64,000 nucleotides of DNA from Quillaja saponaria (taxonomy: Eukaryota > Streptophyta > Magnoliopsida > Fabales > Quillajaceae), in the NCBI GenBank assembly GCA_029379385.1, contig CM055607.1, positions 17,422,001-17,486,000 on the forward strand, read 5' to 3'. A program made the position numbers and the translations under genes. The notes below the pieces were generated by a model. That model was not told the DNA's origin. It worked only from the letters and a program-made list of their open reading frames with translations, and did no database searches. Below are positions 58,009-64,000 of this stretch, one piece after another. Position 1 is the stretch's first letter, and each line of letters begins with the position of its first letter.

Positions 58009-59367
58009 TGTTTGATAAACTCACTGAAAGCTGCGCGTTTGGTAACAAATGATAAAGTGATAGAGTAGAGGGTCGATATCATGAGAAGTTATTACTAATA
58101 TATGTTAAATACTATAATTAATAATCATAATCTTAGTTAAACAAATTATTTTGGGTTGATTAAAACTAAAAAGCAAATTAATTTAAGAATATGTTGAAGA
58201 TAAACCTAGAATTATAATCACTCTCAATACTTCACTTGAATAAATATTATATTGTCTTGCTTAGTTATGATAATGAATTATTAACCTAGGGTTCTAATTC
58301 AATTATAAATATTTTCCAATAATTTATAATAATATCTCACTTAACCAATTCACTATGTTCCTACGAGAATTAAGTTAAGCAAGACTCATTAAGAATAAAC
58401 CTAAATTTGGTTACACAAAGTATATAGGTATAATCCTATCCTATATAGGAATTAAATTCAAAAAAACATGTGAATGACTTCAACAAGTGTTATCTCATAC
58501 AAGGCTAAACCTAAATTCCCCTTTTCCAAATTTGTTTAGGATTCCTAGTTCAATCTAAAAGATGGTCAATTAACTAGAAACATTAAGCATGGAATGAAAT
58601 AAATAAATCATATATCAAACCCTTAGCAGTCCATAAATATAATGATTCAAGCTACATGTTGAGTTCTAGTTGCAATTCTAAAAATTAAACGACCCCATAC
58701 TACTTAGCATAAACTTGGATTCAATTAAGTAAACAAGAAAAGTTAAGAAGAAGTAGAATATAGAAAAGCTATGAAGTTCGTCAGTCTTCAAGTTTCAATA
58801 ATCCTTGCTCCTCTTGCTTCCTTGCACTCTTGACAAGTTTTAAAACTCCAGAAAAATTTAACTAACTTGTGTGTTTCGAATCCTTAAGTAATTCCCTCTT
58901 TTCTAGGCTTTAAAACCCTTAATTTGATTTCAATTTTGACTGTTTATCAGGCCAACGCCACGGCCACCAAGTAGGCTGAGAAAATCGACAAAACTAGGAA
59001 AGTCATAGCTTAGGGAGCCGTGGTGCTCCTTTTTATGCGCCTAGGTACCCTGCTCACTGCCTTTGGCATTATGCCTTCTGACAGCAACATGTTGTCTTGC
59101 TATTATGCTCGAATTCTTGTCCAGTTCAACTTCCAAAGGCACTCCTTCTTGCACTAAACCTTTAAAACACACAAACTAAGTTAAGATTGAATAGAACTCT
59201 TACTTAAAACTTAAATCCTAGCCAAATCAATTAGAACTCAACTAATACAATAAGAACTCAACTAAGAATTAAACTAAAACTAAGCAAAATCAACCTAAAA
59301 CTCAAGAACATAGCCAATAATATTAATCAAAAGGATATGTAATAAGTTTATGTCAAAAACTTAACAC
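58009..59367 (-). repeat. 3' LTR of the Athila-like element
   Basis: Its start 'tgtttgataaactc' and the following 'ttattactaatat.atgttaaatactataattaa' match the sequence from 63834 to the window end. The other end, 'acttaaca', is followed by 'cacccccaaacttaag', the complement of a 'ttgggggtg' polypurine tract. Length about 1.36 kb; the last base is uncertain by two. Confidence 0.8.
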
Positions 59368-60534
59368 ACCCCCAAACTTAAGCTTTTGCTAGTTCTCAAG
59401 CAATAGATTAAACTAAAAACACAAATAAAAACTAATAGCCAAAGATGCATCACACTAGAACAATGATATCCCCAACATGCGCTCAAAAGTTTCACATAAT
59501 CTTAACTTAATGCCAACCTAAATGTATCATTCAAATTCATGAATTCAATTCAAGAGCAAGTATCAAATTTAAATGAATTTCCAATATGTGTGTGCAATGA
59601 TCTTATAACAAAGGAATCATGCAATTCAGATAAGTTTATGTCTAAGCAAAATTCAGTTTAGCATTCAAACCCCATTAGTTTGTTTTTCAACTCATTCTCC
59701 ACTAATGTAGACTCCACTAAGTCAAGGATCATTAGGTGTTTAAAAAGCTTGTAATGTAGACTAGGGTAACGATATGATAAGGGAAACTTATAAGGCTCAA
59801 GTTACCCTAAACGAATAGATAACTCTAGACCTTTGAAGAACTTTTTTTTTTTTTTAACAACTCAAGTAATACCCACTTGGCGTACTTTTTTCTTTTCATC
59901 ATTTCGTATTTTTTTCTTCCTTTTTGTGCTTTTTCTTTTGTCCAACTTTTGTCACATCCCCAAACTTATTTCTTTTTGTTATGAATACATGGTGATCATG
60001 AGGCACAAATATACATACTCTTTTATAATAACTCCACCTTTCCTTCTTTTCTTAGCATAGCTTAATATATTCCTAAAAGAATCAACATGCTTAAGAGTAA
60101 GGGTTCAAAATTAGAATTTAAAGAGAATGGTTAGGTAAAAATTTAGTGGGTGACCAAGAAAAGGCAATATAGACTCAATGGGGTAACTAAGATATAATAT
60201 AAATCATGATAAGCTTAAAAGACTCAAATAGTCCAATGATGGCCTAAATCATGTTCTTAACTTAGCTTTATCTAGGATTTTTCCTTAAGAGAGAATTAAA
60301 CAAATTATAAGGTTCCTAACTTAATATGAAATTCCTAAACATAAACAGCCTCTAAATAGGCAAAACAATTCCAAGAAAAAGATCAAGTAAAAACTAAAAT
60401 ATTATCATAGGATGAAAGAATTCATCATAAAGGCATAATAACATCATGACTAACTAAACAACCTAAAATAAGTATAAGCATTAAGCAACAATCATCAAGC
60501 ATCAAGCATCAAAACAAACACAACAACTTATAAC

Positions 60535-60580
60535 CAAACACCCCCTAAACTTAAGACAAACATTATCCTCAATGTTACGA
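60535..60580 (-). other. Second polypurine-tract-like motif inside the Athila-like element
   Basis: The minus strand reads 'ttaagtttagggggtgtttg', closely resembling the tract at 59369. Internal polypurine tracts of this kind could mark a region recombined or duplicated during the pol deletion. Confidence 0.35.
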
Positions 60581-61309
60581 ATAATAAAAGGATAAGGATA
60601 GAATGACTCTCTAGAAATTAAACAAGATATAAAGAAGATAATTCCTTATCAAATTTGTATTTGAAGCATCCAAGCTAGATAAGGGGTTGATCAGGATTAA
60701 AAAGGCAAAACAGGGATGATTGGGATGCTGAAGGTGTCGTGGCGCTGCCATTTGAGTGTTGTGGCTCCCTATCCTTTGATTTTGGAGGTTGTTATCCACA
60801 GGTTGGCACCTAGACACCAACCTCTCTGCTGGTTTTTAATTTTAGCACTGCGGCGTTGTTTTCTTGGAGTAGTGGCACCTAACGTACTGTTTTTCGTCTA
60901 CTTGAACTATGTTGATTGTATTTTGATGATTGAATATTGTACCTAGAAGAAAAACATGAAAACTTAATTAAAAAAACTTTAAACAAACTCTAAATTAAAA
61001 ACTAAAGTTGCAAAGTTAAAGAACTTGGGTTGTCTCTCAAAAAGCACTTGATTTATAGTCACCGACTTGATTTTGGTATGCTGAGCTCTTGTCGGCTAAA
61101 GTAATGAAGGCCTTATCTTTGCCTTTTAGCTCAAACCTCATTCTATTCCTCTTCTAATTTTGCCTAAAGTTTTCATCGATTATGGTATGATTTCCAATAG
61201 AAATTTCCTTTAAAAGCTTTAGTTTCCTTGGTATTCCATCCAACTACTTGACAACCTTCTTCTTTATTAAGCTTTTAGTCTTCTAGGGTGGTGGCTTAGC
61301 AATTGAAGG

Positions 61310-61800
61310 TTTCTTTAATGGCAAGAATATATTAAAAGAATTACTCAACTCTTCATTGGTTGCTCATGCACCACCTCAATAGCATAACAATTCTCGGATT
61401 TGGAAGGAAACTTCATAGACTTGAAAACGTTGAACTTCACTTCTTGGTCTTGAACTCTTATAGTAAGTTCTTCTTTTTGCACAACTATGAGAGTTCTACT
61501 AGTGGCTCGAAATTATCTCCTCAATATTTATGAGAATTACCTTGTCTTCCTTCCTGTTAATGATGAGAAAGTCAGCTGGAAATATAAGATTATTCACTTT
61601 TTGACTAGGACATCTTCAATGATTCCCCTTGGATAAGTTTGAGATCGGTTCGCAAGTTGTAAGGTCACATTGGTTGGCTTGATTTTCTCCTTCTTTAAAC
61701 TAAGTGTTTAAAATATTGAGAAGAAATGCCAATAGAAATTGGAATATTGAAGCTACCTAAATCTTTAACCTTTGGTGGTAGTTTCTTTTGGAGGATGGCA
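61310..61800 (-). pseudogene. Athila-type aspartic protease remnant lacking its active-site segment
   Basis: Minus-strand frames show 'LQKKLPPKVKDLGSFNIPI', then 'TNVTLQLANRSQTYPRGIIE' and 'DVLVK', 'RTLIVVQKEELTIRVQDQEV' and 'KFNVFKSMKFPS'. All are recognisable blocks of Athila gag-protease. The segment between 'SFNIPISIG' and 'TNVTLQLA', which in the family holds the catalytic D-L-G-A-S, is shortened and lacks it. Frameshifts and stops also occur. Confidence 0.7.
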
Positions 61801-62537
61801 CTATATTGTTATGTTAAGTTAACCGTTTTGTGATCCTCTATCTTCCATTTCTTGGACAAGATTTCCTTCATGAACTTGACCTAGCAAGGCATTTATTCGA
61901 AAGCTTTGGCAAAAGGAATATTAATGTGAAGCTTCTTAAATACCTCTAGAAATTTCTTGAATTGCATATCAAGTTTTGGTTTTTAGAAGAATTGAGTAAA
62001 AGGTAGAGGCAGAAATGTGTGAGTCTTTTCATTGTGAGTTTGGTTCTCCTTCTTCTTCCTCAACTTGCATGCTAGGAATTTTAGCTTGCTTGGGAAGTCC
62101 TTCTACCTATTTTACCATTCCTTATAGTGATAGTCTTGCAATGCTCCATGTTTAATTCCCACTTTCTTGGATTGGCTCGGTATCACTAGGTAGAACACCT
62201 TAAGGATGACTTGTAATAGCATCAGGCTAGCTGGCCAATTTGAGTCTTAAAGGATCTTAAGTAATTTCGCTTCACTTTGGATAATAGAATCCATCTTGGA
62301 CATGTCTTTCACAAATAAATCTTCAATGGATGGCTTCTTGTCAAGTGCGTGAATTTTTGCTTGTGACTTAAATCCAATGGATGATAGAGTTTTGCTTTTC
62401 ATCCTTGATTGCTACAAGAAAATTTTGGGTGATTTCTCCACCTTGGATTATAATTATTGGAGTAAGTGTTACCTTGCTACCTATTGTAGTTGCCCATAAA
62501 GTTTGCTTATTAAATATTATTTAGGAAAAGGCTACTA

Positions 62538-63371
62538 TCATGCCCATCCCCAGTAAAACTCACAAGCCATGACTTGGCTCTTAGTTGGTTGAACTCCAAG
62601 AATGTCAAACTTCTTTGATAAGACAATAACTTGTGCAGTTAATGCACTAATGGCATCCAACTCATGAACTCCAACTACTTTTTGAGTTGTCAACCTTTTG
62701 AAAGGCCATTGATAATTGTTGGAGGCCATCTTCTCTAATAGTTCGAATACTTCATAAATAGACTTTTCGAATAAAGCTCCACTGGCTGCCACTATCAATT
62801 ATTATCCTTGTTTAGCTGACCAAACCATTATAGAAGGTTTTGATTTATACCACTTCGAAATATCATGGTGGAGGCATCTTCTAAGAAAATCCTCATATCT
62901 TTCCTAAGCTTCATATAAGGACTACAAATTTAATTGCACAAATGAAGTGATTTCATTCCATAACTTGGCTGTCTTGGCCTATGGAAAGAACTTGGCTAAG
63001 AATTTTTGGGCCAAGTCTCTCCACATTCTAATGGAATTAGGTGGGAGTGATACCAGCCATCTCTTTGCCTTATCTCGAAGTGAGAAAGGAAATAAGTGCA
63101 ACCTTATCACATCATCTAAAATCCCATTGAACTTGTAGGTGTCACAAAGCTCCAAAAAGCTTACCATGTGAGAGTTTAGATCATTCTTAAGAAATCCAAC
63201 AAACGAACCTGATTGCTGGATCATTTGGATCATGTCGGCCTTGATTTTGAAATTACTGGCTTGGATTGCCATCCTTTGAATGCTTAAATGAAGGCCTTGC
63301 ACAAGAGGGACATCATAGTCTCGCAAGTACTTTGGCTCTTGTTCATCAGCTATTGCTAGCCTTTGATTCAA
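62538..63371 (-). pseudogene. Athila-type gag
   Basis: The first frame (63371-62979) has 'RDYDVPLVQGLHLSIQRMA', 'LELCDTYKFNGILDDVIRL', 'LFPFSLRDKAKRWLVSLPP' and 'MWRDLAQKFLAKFFP', the diagnostic core of Athila/Tat gag. After stops, the second frame (62798-62538) has 'YEVFELLEKMASNNYQWP'. The frame upstream of 63371 is interrupted, so the native N terminus is not preserved. Confidence 0.88.
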
Positions 63372-63645
63372 TGCTTATGACTTTTTCTTCTATGCCATCC
63401 TTTGAATGCTCAAATAGAGGCCTGGCACAAGCGGTACATCATAGTCTCGCAAGTACTTTGGCTCTTGTTCATCAGCTATTACTGACCTTTGATTCAATGC
63501 TTATGACTTTTTCTTCTATGCCATCCTTTGAATGCTCAAATAGAGGCCTTGCACAAGAAGGACATCATAGTCTCGCAAGTACTTTGGCTCTTGTTCATCA
63601 GCTATTGTTGGCCTTTGATTCAATGCTTATGATTTTTTCTTCTAA
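63268..63645. repeat. Three tandem 126-bp units at the 5' end of the Athila-like gag
   Basis: 'gccatcctttgaatgct' begins each unit at 63268, 63394 and 63520, an exact 126-bp period. Units are nearly identical, implying a recent expansion. As 126 is a multiple of three the frames are preserved. On the sense (minus) strand each internal unit contains stops, while the plus strand is open through all three (63266-63802). Confidence 0.92.
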
Positions 63646-63833
63646 GTCTTCGATATGTCCTGTCAATCTTGAGATTGAAAGGAACCATCTCAAAGTTTCG
63701 AGTTCATTACATGCCAAATCAAGAGTACCTATAAAAATTAAACAAAAAAGAAAGTTTGAATTAAAACTAGAACTGGTTAGTACTAATATTAACAAATATT
63801 AGAATAATTTCCTGGTAGAGGGCGCCAAAAACT

Positions 63834-64000
63834 TGTTGATAAACTCAAGAAAGTTCACGTATTGTAACAAGAATAAAGTAATAAAGAAGAGTGTCAATCA
63901 TGCGAGGAATTATTACTAATATTATGTTAAATACTATAATTAACAATCTTAATCTTATTCAAATGAATAATTTTTGGGTTAGTTAAAACTAAAAGGCAAA
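63834..64000 (-). repeat. 5' LTR of the Athila-like element (partial, window edge)
   Basis: 'tgttgataaactc' onward matches 58009 onward. Truncated by the end of the window. The primer-binding site lies immediately inside it. Confidence 0.85.

Larger units (their letters stand above)
58009..64000 (-). mobile_element. Athila-like Ty3/gypsy element, non-autonomous, runs off the window
   Basis: Two direct repeats (58009-59367 and 63834 to beyond 64000) act as LTRs. On the minus strand the 5' LTR is followed at once by 'TTTTTGGCGCC' (63821-63832), a primer-binding site for tRNA-Asp typical of Athila/Tat elements. Gag (62538-63371) and protease remnants (about 61310-61800) are recognisable. From 61300 to the polypurine tract at 59369 no reverse transcriptase, RNase H or integrase can be found in about 1.9 kb, so pol was largely deleted. 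It appears inserted next to or within the CACTA element. Confidence 0.85.

Noticed and set aside
63266..63802. 178-residue plus-strand frame with a 42-residue repeat
   Set aside because: It is antisense to gag and owes its length to the 126-bp tandem repeat; kept only as a finding, not as a gene.

Overview
The window is nuclear DNA from a eudicot plant. It is AT-rich, its genes have GT-AG introns, and it holds plant-only gene families (a CRIB-containing RopGAP and a SAUR). More than half of it is transposable elements of plant lineages (Ty1/copia, Ty3/gypsy including an Athila-type element, an RTE-like LINE, Mutator-like elements and a CACTA end). The species cannot be named from sequence alone.

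Gene-bearing part (about 1.7-18.1 kb). Four protein-coding loci and one tRNA gene are visible: a five-exon ROP GTPase-activating protein with CRIB and RhoGAP domains (minus strand, 1767-5676); the spliceosomal core protein SmG in four exons (minus, 8507-10507); a tRNA-Pro(CGG) about 190 bp upstream of SmG on the same strand; an intronless SAUR (plus, 12735-13112); and a three-exon CAT-fold acyltransferase-like gene (minus, 14102-18115) with a 1-nt frameshift in exon 2. A second, clearly dead copy of the acyltransferase lies 31 kb away (45486-48368).

Repeat-bearing part (about 18.3-64 kb, plus the first 438 bp). A Mutator-like element with long terminal inverted repeats (about 18360-22775) contains a 3.2-kb LINE flanked by a perfect 13-bp target duplication. 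A 1.2-kb relative of the host element sits at 28758-29929. The right end of the first element was caught up in a 1.26-kb direct duplication (22663-25132). Positions 25.8-28.3 kb hold four minisatellite arrays in what looks like a decayed LTR. Positions 32263-44651 are a three-level nest: a coding-free TG..CA element in inverted orientation, split by a Ty3/gypsy element with 240-bp LTRs (35569-43902), which is itself split by a second, plus-oriented copy of the coding-free element (36918-40447). A third copy of that family ends at position 438. A Ty1/copia element (48456-54042) sits 88 bp upstream of the dead acyltransferase copy. The window closes with a CACTA-type terminus at 56833 and, inserted beyond it, an Athila-like element (58009 to the window end) that keeps only gag and a damaged protease.

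The host genes share no pathway: ROP signalling, splicing, translation, auxin response and an unassigned acyltransferase. No previously undescribed multi-gene system was found. The most unusual items are the coding-free 3.5-4-kb LTR-like family, the nested insertions with readable target duplications, and the pair of independently damaged acyltransferase paralogues.
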